From the NCBI RefSeq assembly GCF_003014715.1, contig NZ_PYAV01000012.1, positions 27,197 to 91,196 on the forward strand: DNA of 64,000 nucleotides, written 5' to 3'. Below, piece by piece: positions 45,280-53,296 of this stretch (its first letter is position 1; each line of letters opens with the position of its first letter). Below the pieces are notes generated by a model that had not been told where the DNA came from, made no database searches, and saw only the letters and a program-made list of their open reading frames with translations. This DNA is from Salsuginibacillus halophilus (GTDB lineage Bacteria; Bacillota; Bacilli; Bacillales; Marinococcaceae). The translations under genes were made by a program, and so were the position numbers.

Positions 45280-46575
45280 TTAGAAGATTAAAGCGGCAAG
45301 CAGTCCGAAAGCAAGCAGCGGAATATTAAAGTGTAGAAACGTCGGTACACAAGTGTCCCAGATGTGATGGTGATTTCCATCAGCGTTTAAACCGGACGTT
45401 GGACCGAGCGTACTGTCTGAAGCAGGCGAGCCTGCATCGCCAATAGCCCCAGCCGTACCGATTAATGCGGCTGTTGCAAGTGGTGAGAAACCAAGCGCTG
45501 CTGCAAGCGGCACGAACAACGCAGCCAGAATTGGAATCGTACCAAATGACGAGCCGATCCCCATTGTAATAATTAAACCTATCAAAAGCATAGCAACCGC
45601 ACCGAGCAGCTGGTTATTACCTAGTACACCGGCAGCTGATGTAACGAGATCATCAACAGCGCCTGTGTCCTGTAAAATTGTGGCGTACCCTGAAGCCACA
45701 AGCATAACGAAAGCGATCATCCCCATCATTTTAATCCCATCAACCATGACTTGATCAGCATCTTTAAAAGGAACAACAGTAAAGATCAGCATGAGTACAA
45801 TACCTGTGAGCGCACCTAAAACGAGCGACTCTGTACTAAGCTGAATGAGTAAAGCTCCTATAATTGCAATGATGGTAAGCATATGAAACTTCGTGAAACG
45901 CATCTCTTTAAAGTCTTCCTCTGCTTCAAGCTGAGCTGCATCGTTCACTTCACGATCTTTACGATACGTCACAAACACTGCAAATAAAAGACCGATAAGC
46001 ATACCAAGGACAGGCAGCGCCATAGCAAGCGGCACTTCACCAAGGCCGATCGTCATTCCGCTTGCTTCCATTTCATCAACAACAATGCCGTGAAAGATTA
46101 ATCCATAACCTGCCGGGATTAATAAATAGGGTGCTTTCAAGCCGAACGTAAGTGAAACAGCCGCGGCTCGGCGGTCCAGTTTCATCCGGTCAAATAAGTT
46201 TAAAAGAGGTGGAATTAAAATTGGAATAAAAGCAATATGCACCGGCACAACGTTTTGCGACAAACTTGCAACGCCGGCAATCGTTAATAGAACGAAAGCT
46301 TTCTTACCTTTTAATGCCTGCACAAGATGCCTAACAAGAAAACCGGTAATGCCGGAATAACCGATCATGACCGCAAATGTACCTAGTAAAATATAGCTTA
46401 AAGCTGTCTCCGCTTGATCGCTCACCCCTTCACTTAAAACCTCTACTGTATCAGGAAGCGACATGCCGGACAGCCAGCCTGCTGTCAAAGCTGCAAAAAT
46501 AATCGCCATGACAACGTTAAGCCGCAGTAAACTTAACACAACCATCACAAGAACTGAAATAATGACCGCACTCAT
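45280..46575 (-). CDS. NhaC-like / YuiF-type Na+/H+ antiporter family protein
   Basis: The 431-residue protein has about 11 membrane helices. Features of the family are SQNVVPVHIAFIPILIPPLL, LKAPYLLIPAGYGLIFHGI, MGIGSSFGTIPILAALFVPL and GDAGSPASDSTLGPTSGLN. Proteins of this type are described as Na+/H+ antiporters or amino-acid exporters, and substrate cannot be separated by sequence. Together with the CPA1 antiporter it fits a salt- or alkali-adapted host. Element copy C lies about 80 bases upstream of its start. Confidence 0.8.
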   Translation of the reverse strand: MSAVIISVLVMVVLSLLRLNVVMAIIFAALTAGWLSGMSLPDTVEVLSEGVSDQAETALSYILLGTFAVMIGYSGITGFLVRHLVQALKGKKAFVLLTIAGVASLSQNVVPVHIAFIPILIPPLLNLFDRMKLDRRAAAVSLTFGLKAPYLLIPAGYGLIFHGIVVDEMEASGMTIGLGEVPLAMALPVLGMLIGLLFAVFVTYRKDREVNDAAQLEAEEDFKEMRFTKFHMLTIIAIIGALLIQLSTESLVLGALTGIVLMLIFTVVPFKDADQVMVDGIKMMGMIAFVMLVASGYATILQDTGAVDDLVTSAAGVLGNNQLLGAVAMLLIGLIITMGIGSSFGTIPILAALFVPLAAALGFSPLATAALIGTAGAIGDAGSPASDSTLGPTSGLNADGNHHHIWDTCVPTFLHFNIPLLAFGLLAALIF

Positions 46576-46654
46576 AAATGAATTACACCCCTTCGTTCAA
46601 AGATCACAAACTTCAACATTATATCATAACCTCATTTTCTACGGGAACCGAAAA

Positions 46655-47225
46655 AAACCGGGAGTATTTTTATCTCCCGGACAGGCTGTAGACAAATTGC
46701 ACAACTTAACATGAACTCACAACTTACTGCTCCACCTGCCGCGGGTTGCCCCATTAAGGGGAAAACTGAATCATGAACGTGGCCTTCACGCCAGACGGAC
46801 GCTTTCCCGAGGGCTTGCCTTCAGCTAACTTGTTCGATTTCAATGCCAATCGAACAAGTGGATCTTCAGTCTGCGCTTGATCCTCTGGGAGTCGCCGTCT
46901 TTCGTTTCGGTCACTTTTACATTTGCATATGGTTCGTTTGATCACTCATGAAGCGTCATGATGAAATTGATTCATGTAGCTTTATCAAAAAGCTCTCTAC
47001 AATTCATGACGATGAAATGACGCAAGACTGAGGAGCGCCGGCGACGCCACCAGGAATAACGCGAGCCGAAAATCCCACAGGCAGTGACTTTCTGCCGAGG
47101 AATTTGAGGTCTTGACGGGGGCTAAGAAGACACGGTAACTTCAAGCATCCGCCGAAAAGCAACGTCAGACTACACTCTTCTTGAAAGTTTGTCTACACGC
47201 AAACCGGGAGTATTTTATCTCCCGG
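46655..47225. mobile_element. MITE-like terminator-associated element, copy C, between duplicated hairpins
   Basis: The terminator hairpin AAACCGGGAGTATTTT...CTCCCGG occurs at 46655-46680 and again at 47201-47225; the two differ by one T in the loop. Between them is the element: left end CAGGCTGTAGACAAATT, right end AGTTTGTCTACACGC. Read on the minus strand (direction of yitT), the gene-proximal hairpin is followed by only TTTG, while the distal copy is followed by seven T. The interior is about 520 bp, shorter than the other copies because parts around 46930 and 47130 are missing, including the CTTGTGCCC hairpin. Confidence 0.75.
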
Positions 47226-47255
47226 CTGTAGATGCGAGTTTTCATTATAGAATGT

Positions 47256-48101
47256 CTAACCATTTCCAAAGCCGCTTGATATAAAGCCGCCGGAGACGTC
47301 TTTCACGTTGTGCACGACAATGAACGCATCAGGATCTACTTCTTTGATCACCCGTTTTAACCTAAGCAGTTTGTGCGAGTGAATCACAATATAGAGCACC
47401 CGGCGCTGTTCTTTCATATATTCACCCTGCCCGTAAAATACGGTGGCACTTGAAGCAAGCTCGTGCGTAATGCGGTGAGAGATCTCTTCAGAATACGGCG
47501 AAACGACATTTAACGCTTTTTTCGAATCAAAGCCGCCAAGCACAAAATCAGTAACAACTTTTCCGATATAAAGCGCAATTAACGTGTACATCGCAAGAAT
47601 TGGCCCAATCACAAAAATCCCGGCAAGTACGATAATGGCATCTACAACAAGGTTCGTTCCTGTTAAACTCCAGCCGAGCTGATGGTTCATAATCCGGGCA
47701 ATGATTGATGAGCCACCGACAGAGCTTCCGGCTTGGAAAATAAAGCCGAAGCCGGCACCGGCAAAAATCCCGAAAAATACAGCAGCAAGCATCACATCAT
47801 CAATTGGACGTGCTAATACGTCTTCTAAAGCCCACAAGAAAAATGACAGGACGCTGATCGTAAACACTGTTTTATATATAATAACCCGCGGTAAGTAGCG
47901 GGCACCGATCGCAAGGAGCACGATAAAGATAAGCGGTGTCGAGAGTCCCGGTGAAAGCCCGGTACTATAGTAAATTAAGAGCGAAACACCAACGATCCCA
48001 CCATCGGCAATCGAGTTCGGCATCGCAAACTGGGTCGTCCCTGCCGCAAAAATAAATGTACCGATGATAATATATATAATATTTTTCATTTGTTTGGTCA
48101 C
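47256..48101 (-). CDS. YitT family membrane protein (DUF2179 at the C-terminus)
   Basis: The 281-residue protein has five or six membrane helices (IIYIIIGTFIFAAGTTQFAM; GGIVGVSLLIYYSTGLSPG; GAGFGFIFQAGSSVGGSSII) and a soluble C-terminal domain of about 80 residues (KEQRRVLYIVIHSHKLLRLK ... DAFIVVHNVKDVSGGF) matching DUF2179. This is the standard layout of YitT/YpjC proteins, whose function is not established. The start has aaaggaag 9 bases upstream. Its transcript leader contains a strong terminator (48122-48171), and the downstream terminator is split by element copy C. Confidence 0.88.
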   Translation of the reverse strand: MTKQMKNIIYIIIGTFIFAAGTTQFAMPNSIADGGIVGVSLLIYYSTGLSPGLSTPLIFIVLLAIGARYLPRVIIYKTVFTISVLSFFLWALEDVLARPIDDVMLAAVFFGIFAGAGFGFIFQAGSSVGGSSIIARIMNHQLGWSLTGTNLVVDAIIVLAGIFVIGPILAMYTLIALYIGKVVTDFVLGGFDSKKALNVVSPYSEEISHRITHELASSATVFYGQGEYMKEQRRVLYIVIHSHKLLRLKRVIKEVDPDAFIVVHNVKDVSGGFISSGFGNG

Positions 48102-48118
48102 TTCCTTTCCCCACGCTT

Positions 48119-48172
48119 TAGATAAAAAAAGAAACCACCCTATCGCTATTTCGATAAGGATGATTTCTTACC
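48119..48172 (-). promoter_or_regulatory. leader terminator (possible attenuator) in front of yitT
   Basis: On the minus strand AAGAAATCATCCTTATCG pairs with CGATAGGGTGGTTTCTT and runs into TTTTTT, so it is a terminator pointing toward yitT, located 20-70 bases before its start codon. A promoter TTGGAA-17-TACGAT lies about 20 bases further upstream on the same strand (about 48183-48211). Transcription would meet the hairpin almost at once, which suggests attenuation control. No known riboswitch was recognised. Confidence 0.65.
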
Positions 48173-48316
48173 TGTCACTATCGTAGCACACCCGGGAAGG
48201 AGTTCCAATTGAAACTACAGAAAAATCTTACTTATTCATTAAGGAAATAAATGTTATTATTGAACGAACAACAATGGATCAAACGCCAGGACTACATTTA
48301 ACGTGGAGGTCTTCAT

Positions 48317-49105
48317 ATGCAAACGAATTTCGGCAATGTTGCAAAAGCGTACGCGCAACATCGAAACGATCTGCCTGATGAATTGATGGCAAGCTTAAAA
48401 TTAAGAGGGATTCATTTTCATGGTAAAGACGTGGTTGACCTCGGCGCCGGGACTGGCGTGTTAAGCCGTGCCATGTCCAGAGAAGGATCTGCTGTTACCG
48501 GGGTTGAACCGTCTGCCGAGCTAATTGCAGAAGCAAAATCCATTGATGAAAGCGAAGATATGAACATAAACTACATTTGTAACTTCGCAGAGTCTACTGA
48601 TTTACAAAGCGCTGCATTTGATTGCGCCACAGTTTTACGAGCCTGGCACTGGTTTGATCGTCAGAAAACGATGGATGAAATCAAAAGGCTGCTCCAGCCA
48701 GGTGGGAAATTACTCGTAATGGATTCAGGATTTACATCTAAGTCAAAAATCATATCTGACACTGCGGAAATTGTTAAAAGCTACATGCCGGATGGTAAAA
48801 TCAAACCGGCCGGCTCCAAAGCAGACGCCAGCCAACTCATTCACAGTTTTCCTGTAGAATGGTTTGAAGAATGGAAACAAGGTGGGTTTGATTTAAAAGA
48901 AACATATAAATTTAATTACACCGTATCGTTTTCAAATGAATCATGGTGCGGGCGAGTGGGCTCCCTCTCATGGCTCACAAATTTTGATGAATATCAAAAA
49001 CAAGAAGTGCTCGATAAGATTTATACTCATTTAACGAACGAATTTGGGGATGTCGAACATCATATTCAGCACGGGTGTTACGTAGCAATTCTAGCGCAGA
49101 GTTAA
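48317..49105 (+). CDS. class I SAM-dependent methyltransferase
   Basis: The 262-residue protein has the SAM-binding motif I VVDLGAGTGVLSRAM near residue 40, motif II VTGVEPSAELI and the FDCATVLRAWHWFD post-motif, followed by LLQPGGKLLVMDSG. This is the pattern of small-molecule methyltransferases of the UbiE/TAM type. The substrate is unknown; it lacks EgtD features, so it is not an obvious partner of EgtB. Start: gtggagg, 8 bases before ATG. Confidence 0.83.
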   Translation: MQTNFGNVAKAYAQHRNDLPDELMASLKLRGIHFHGKDVVDLGAGTGVLSRAMSREGSAVTGVEPSAELIAEAKSIDESEDMNINYICNFAESTDLQSAAFDCATVLRAWHWFDRQKTMDEIKRLLQPGGKLLVMDSGFTSKSKIISDTAEIVKSYMPDGKIKPAGSKADASQLIHSFPVEWFEEWKQGGFDLKETYKFNYTVSFSNESWCGRVGSLSWLTNFDEYQKQEVLDKIYTHLTNEFGDVEHHIQHGCYVAILAQS

Positions 49106-49125
49106 TCCTCTCATATAATCTGCCT

Positions 49126-49175
49126 ATGCATGAAACAAGGAGCATTTTCTGTTCTCCGGCTTCTTGTTTCATGAA
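49126..49175. promoter_or_regulatory. long palindrome between methyltransferase and VOC genes
   Basis: CATGAAACAAG (49129-49139) and CTTGTTTCATG (49163-49173) are perfect inverted copies, and the 23 bases between them (with GAGC...TCTC) allow further pairing. No T-run follows. It is either a terminator for the methyltransferase gene without U-tract or an operator for the dioxygenase gene that starts 85 bases downstream. Confidence 0.55.
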
Positions 49176-49257
49176 GGGCATGAGCAGTTCTCTTTTCTTG
49201 TCGTTGATTTCGTCGTATATTTATCTTAAATTCAAGAAGCTTAAGGAGGAGACTTTT

Positions 49258-50106
49258 ATGCCTTTCCACCGTAAGCCGACAACGTTTGTGAGTCACGTCC
49301 ATCTTCACGTACAGAACCTTGAACGCACCATCTCTTTTTATCAGGATACCCTCGGCTTTCATGTACTGTATCAAACTGATTCAGAAGCTGCATTCAGCGC
49401 CGACGGAGAGACAGCTCTGATCACAGCCGGGCAGCCGATAGGCGTCACGCCAAAAGAACGATATACGACCGGGTTATATCACTTTGCCCTGCTTCTCCCC
49501 ACCCGTAAGGATCTGGCCAAGATCGTCACCTATTTCAATGAGATCGGCTTGAACTTCGGCTCCTCTGACCATACCGTGAGCGAATCTATTTATCTCGCTG
49601 ATCCGGACGGAAACGGTATCGAAATCTATGCGGACCGGGATCCGGATGGCTGGACTTGGGAAAATGGCGAAGTTAACCTTACGGTGGATCCGCTCAACTA
49701 CCGCGACCTGCTCGCTGAAAACGACGGCGCACCGTGGAAGAAAATGCCGGAAGCTACGTTGATGGGACACGTGCATTTACACGCGGCCGACCTTGAAGAG
49801 ACCGAAGACTTTTACCTCGAAGGCCTTGGCTTTGAAATGGTCAGACGGTTTAATCCGCAAACGCATTTTATCGCTGACGGCAAGTATCATCACCACATCG
49901 CATTAAACACGTGGCACGGCGTAGGCGCCCCGGCTCCTTCACCAAGCAGCGCAGGCATGGCTTATTTCACATTAAATGTAGCCGATAAAGAAAAACAAAT
50001 CGCTATCACGTCGAAACTTGAATCACTTGGCACACCGGTGACAAAAACCGAGGACGCCGTCTGGGCAGCAGATCCTTCAGGGACGAAAATCAAGATTGTC
50101 GTATAA
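49258..50106 (+). CDS. VOC family protein, catechol-2,3-dioxygenase-like
   Basis: The 282-residue protein contains two VOC (glyoxalase/bleomycin-resistance) domains. VSHVHLHVQNLERTISFYQD opens the first. The second, from about residue 160, has GHVHLHAADLEETEDFYLEG and HHHIALNTWHG. His and Glu at domain starts and ends (GNGIEIYADRD) fit the metal site of CatE-type extradiol dioxygenases, though domain order differs by family. The true start is ATG 49258, with aaggagga 7 bases upstream; codons further upstream read through a palindrome. The substrate is probably an aromatic diol or related compound. Confidence 0.83.
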   Translation: MPFHRKPTTFVSHVHLHVQNLERTISFYQDTLGFHVLYQTDSEAAFSADGETALITAGQPIGVTPKERYTTGLYHFALLLPTRKDLAKIVTYFNEIGLNFGSSDHTVSESIYLADPDGNGIEIYADRDPDGWTWENGEVNLTVDPLNYRDLLAENDGAPWKKMPEATLMGHVHLHAADLEETEDFYLEGLGFEMVRRFNPQTHFIADGKYHHHIALNTWHGVGAPAPSPSSAGMAYFTLNVADKEKQIAITSKLESLGTPVTKTEDAVWAADPSGTKIKIVV

Positions 50107-50121
50107 GCCCTTATCAAATGA

Positions 50122-50161
50122 ACGTCCGGAAGCGTCAACTTATAACACTTCCGGACACTTT
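50122..50161 (+). terminator. terminator-like hairpin after the VOC gene
   Basis: GTCCGGAAG pairs with CTTCCGGAC around a 15-base loop and is followed by ACTTTAG. It lies 18 bases beyond the stop codon. The U-tract is poor. Confidence 0.6.
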
Positions 50162-50275
50162 AGATTGAAAGAAGAAACCTATCCACTCACTTGCTTTAAT
50201 AGCTCATACAAATTTGCCTTCGCTTCAAAGCAAACGATTAGCAAGGCAATTCATAATCCTCAATCTCACATCCAT

Positions 50276-50880
50276 TCACGTTAACAATTCAATCGACATG
50301 ACATACACCTGTTCATAATCCGTTACCTCTTCAAGTTGTTCCTCAATCGTAATATGGCTTCTACCGGAGAAGGATTGTTCATCTGTTTGAACGATATAAG
50401 CGACAACTTGTCTCTCCCCAGTTTCAAGTGAGACAGGTTCATCCACACCTCCACGGCTTTCAACACTTAAATCCTCTTTTTTCTCCACTTCACCCGTCAT
50501 ACTAGAATGCCCACTCTCTGTCATCACGACAGAGATCCACTTGTCGTATTCACTAGCATCCTCCTGCTGCATCCAAACCTTCCGAACAGGTTCCTTCATG
50601 TTTTCTTCTGATAAGTAAGTAGTAAAGTCAGCCACTTCCTTTACTCGTTCACGATGTTCATAGTAATCAATCGTCGCACGTACCTCCTGTTATTTCCATC
50701 GTGAATCTCTATGTCGTAACTATATCCTGATTGGTTAACTACATCAAAAAGGTCCTCTTCAAAGTCAGTTAAGTCTGCCGGCGCCAAAGTCGCATCCCCT
50801 GCTTCTTCAGTGGTTTGGGCATTTGAGCAGGCTGTAGTGAAAGCTAAAAGTGTGACAAACAAAATAAGCAAGTGCCTCAT
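50276..50880 (-). pseudogene. lipoprotein gene split by a probable frameshift
   Basis: ATG 50880, with gggggg 6 bases upstream, opens a lipoprotein signal MRHLLILFVTLLAFTTAC (lipobox TTAC) that runs to VRRLITMNIVNE and stops at 50641. An adjacent frame continues from about 50690 as QEVRATIDYYEHRERVKEVA and then runs 119 residues to 50276 without a start of its own or a binding site. Switching frame by one missing base near 50685-50695 joins the two into a protein of about 200 residues. No family was recognised. Either a real inactivating deletion or a sequencing error explains it. Confidence 0.65.
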
Positions 50881-50978
50881 AGGTATCCCCCCCTTGATCC
50901 ATATTGAAGCAAAATACACCTTAAACATTTATAGAACGCTCATTGCTAAACTTCGATATCTCAACAATAAATTCTCCA

Positions 50979-52022
50979 TTATTCATGCGAAGGAAGTAAC
51001 ACAACCTTCCCGAATTTCCCTTTGTTTTTAAAGTAAATCTGTGCATCTTTTGCTTCTTCCAAAGGAAAGGTTTTATCAATGACCGGTTTGATTTTTCCTT
51101 GGGAAATCGCCCCGAGCATCTCTTGAAATTCTTCTCGTGTGCCTAAAACAGAGCCATACATCGTAATATGTTTTAAATATAATGTGCGAAAATCCAGGTT
51201 AGTATTTTGACCCCCGGCAGATCCAGAAGTACAAAATTTTCCGCCCTTCTTTAAAACATGGAGGGAGGTGGAGAATAAAGCATCTCCTACAACATCGAGC
51301 ACAGCGTCAATGGGCCCATCATTTGCTTGCAGAATCTCCTCTGCAAGATTCTCGGACTTATAAGAAAATACGTGGGCTGCGCCTAATTCTTTCAGCTTTT
51401 CCTGATTGGCTAAATCCCCGGTAATGGCAATAACTTTTGCTCCAAAGACCTTGGAAGCGATCTGTACACTTAACGATCCAACCCCGCCGGTTGCACCGGT
51501 GACCATCACTGTTTCACCTGGACGAGCTTGAATTTGTTCGATCATGTGCCAAGCTGTCAGGCCGCTGACGGAAAACACGGCGCTTTCTGTGAAGTTTGAT
51601 AACGGCATATCAAAGCATAGATCTGCCGGCCACACCACATATTCTGCATAGCCGCCATCATACTCTGAGCCGATAAACGACATATCTTCTGCAATATGTT
51701 CGGTTCCTGGTTGCCCACTCGATGTAAAAGGAAAGAGCACAACATTGCTTCCCTCAAGTTGATGATCTACTTGGCTGCCGGCAGCTACAACTGTTCCAGT
51801 AATGTCTGACCCGGGGATACGCGGGAAAGTTACGCCTTCCGGACGCCACCCGGATTTCGATCCATCACCGTAAGCGCCTTCGCGCATCCAAATTTCAGTA
51901 TTATTAATGGCGCATGCTCTTACTTTCACAAGTACTTCATGCTCTTTAGGCTCTGGAATCGCAGTTTCAACAACCTCTAATTTATCTACGCCTCCGTATC
52001 CTGTTACTTCTACTGCTTTCAT
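50979..52022 (-). CDS. NADPH:quinone reductase / zinc-type alcohol dehydrogenase family
   Basis: The 347-residue MDR enzyme has an N-terminal GroES-like domain (ACAINNTEIWMREGAYGDG, RIPGSDITGTVVAAG) and a Rossmann domain with VTGATGGVGSLSVQIA for NADP(H). The usual catalytic zinc Cys and His of alcohol dehydrogenases are not in place (N-N-T-E where Cys would be), which favours the quinone-reductase subgroup. The substrate is unknown. Start: aggagatggg before ATG. Transcribed alone. Confidence 0.83.
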   Translation of the reverse strand: MKAVEVTGYGGVDKLEVVETAIPEPKEHEVLVKVRACAINNTEIWMREGAYGDGSKSGWRPEGVTFPRIPGSDITGTVVAAGSQVDHQLEGSNVVLFPFTSSGQPGTEHIAEDMSFIGSEYDGGYAEYVVWPADLCFDMPLSNFTESAVFSVSGLTAWHMIEQIQARPGETVMVTGATGGVGSLSVQIASKVFGAKVIAITGDLANQEKLKELGAAHVFSYKSENLAEEILQANDGPIDAVLDVVGDALFSTSLHVLKKGGKFCTSGSAGGQNTNLDFRTLYLKHITMYGSVLGTREEFQEMLGAISQGKIKPVIDKTFPLEEAKDAQIYFKNKGKFGKVVLLPSHE

Positions 52023-52107
52023 TCACCCATCTCCTTTTTCTGAATGCATTGGTCAAGAAAGTAATCTCCCTAATCACATTCGAAGCGACAAATTTTTCTT
52101 CGAGACT

Positions 52108-52730
52108 AAAGGGTTCTAATCCTTTCAGTCTGTGGACAAAGTACAAAACTTAAAATTCACGCACAGCTTACTACTCGCTTACCCTGGGCAGCGTCTCAGC
52201 CTCCTCATGAGCCAAACCCGCTCATTGCGGGGTCTTCGAATGCTGCTCTTCCCAGTGGTGTCTCGCAGTGCTGTGCGTAAAAACAAGATACAAAGACGAA
52301 TCGTCATAGCGTAGAACGATTCATGCGCGATGGAAATCCCTATTTAAGATCCCCGCATTACGGTCTTCATAACGGTTTACCAACACCATACCTTCTTTTA
52401 AAAATGAACTTACAACCTTCACTTATGCAAATATATCTTGATAAGGCCTTCTATGATGTTTCATGTCGATGTCATAACTTAAGGGTGACATGCACCGGAA
52501 GGACGCCTACGCATAACAACGAGTGAGAAAATCCCGCAGGCAGCAGTCTTCTGCCGAAGAAGTTAAGAAGGTACAAGGGGCTATGAAGAAATGCTGCAAT
52601 CAAGCGTTTGCGCAGATCAAGCCGATGTCGCACTTGTTCCCTCCGAGACCAAACGTCCGCCGAAAAGCGACGACAGCCTTAGCTTTTCTTAAAATTTTGT
52701 CTGCAACCTGAAAGGATGCTACCCCTTTTT
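52108..52730. mobile_element. MITE-like terminator-associated element, copy D (degenerate)
   Basis: The left boundary hairpin AAAGG-GTTCTAAT-CCTTT (52108-52125) is followed by CAGTCTGTGGACAAAGTAC. The right end TTTTGTCTGCAACCTG is followed by AAAGG-ATGCTACC-CCTTT and a T-run (52711-52730). The interior aligns with the other copies at both ends (ATCCCGCAGGCAGCAGTCTTCTGCCG near 52531; CGCACTTGTTCCCTCCGAGACCA near 52629). Its long central hairpin is strongly decayed, so this is the oldest-looking copy. No live gene end lies next to it. Confidence 0.6.
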
Positions 52731-52886
52731 ATCATTTGTCCATTATCATAACTTAATACACATGCACAATGAACCAATCTGCTTTGCTCATATGAGTTAA
52801 ACTTAGGCTTTCACTTATTCATCACCCTATGATTTTCATGCTGACAAAACTCTCAACTAGAGATGAACAAATTTAGACGAAAATAC

Positions 52887-52932
52887 AAAAAACGTGACTC
52901 AATGATAACCCATTCTTAGCCACGTTTTTTTG
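52887..52932 (+). terminator. orphan terminator-like hairpin
   Basis: AAAAAACGTG pairs with CACGTTTTTTT with a large inner loop that can pair further (ACTCAATG / ATTCTTAG weakly). T-runs occur on both strands. No coding frame precedes it within 150 bases on either strand, so it may end a small RNA or a vanished gene. Confidence 0.5.
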
Positions 52933-53106
52933 AAACCTGTGTTTTGCATCGAAACCTTAACGATTAAACAGTATCTTTTTTTACAGCTACCCATATTTCA
53001 CTATACCCATTGTCTAAACCAAAAAAATTATCAACTAATGGGGAGTTAAGCAGGTTGAGGTTCTGTAGTAAAATCATACAAGAACATTCCAGGGGGGAGA
53101 TATTAA

Positions 53107-53160
53107 ATGAATAAAGGATACTTCCTTTTACCTGGAGCGTCTGAAAGAAACAGCAAATGA
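53107..53160 (+). other. 17-codon open frame with a strong ribosome binding site
   Basis: ATG 53107 lies 8 bases after ggggggag and encodes MNKGYFLLPGASERNSK before TGA. It could be a leader peptide for the prenyltransferase gene 140 bases downstream or the remnant of a decayed gene. Evidence is only the binding site. Confidence 0.25.
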
Positions 53161-53296
53161 TATCTCTGGATATCTGGGATATTTTGGCAATGTTTAACTA
53201 AGAGAATCCTTTTATTAAAAATCTGCAGATTAACTTGTAATGAGTTCGGGCATGGGTGAATACGTATTACACTTGGTTTGTTAATCAGGAAAGGGA

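Larger units (their letters stand above)
52741..53296. other. intergenic region with an orphan terminator and a 17-codon frame
   Basis: This AT-rich 555-bp gap has a terminator-like hairpin (52887-52932) with no gene before it, and a short frame at 53107-53160 (described separately). Nothing else was recognised. It may hold the remains of a lost gene. Confidence 0.5.

Noticed and set aside
48317..49105. EgtD partner for EgtB
   Set aside because: The methyltransferase has a generic UbiE/TAM-type SAM domain and lacks histidine-methyltransferase features; it is also 16 kb away.
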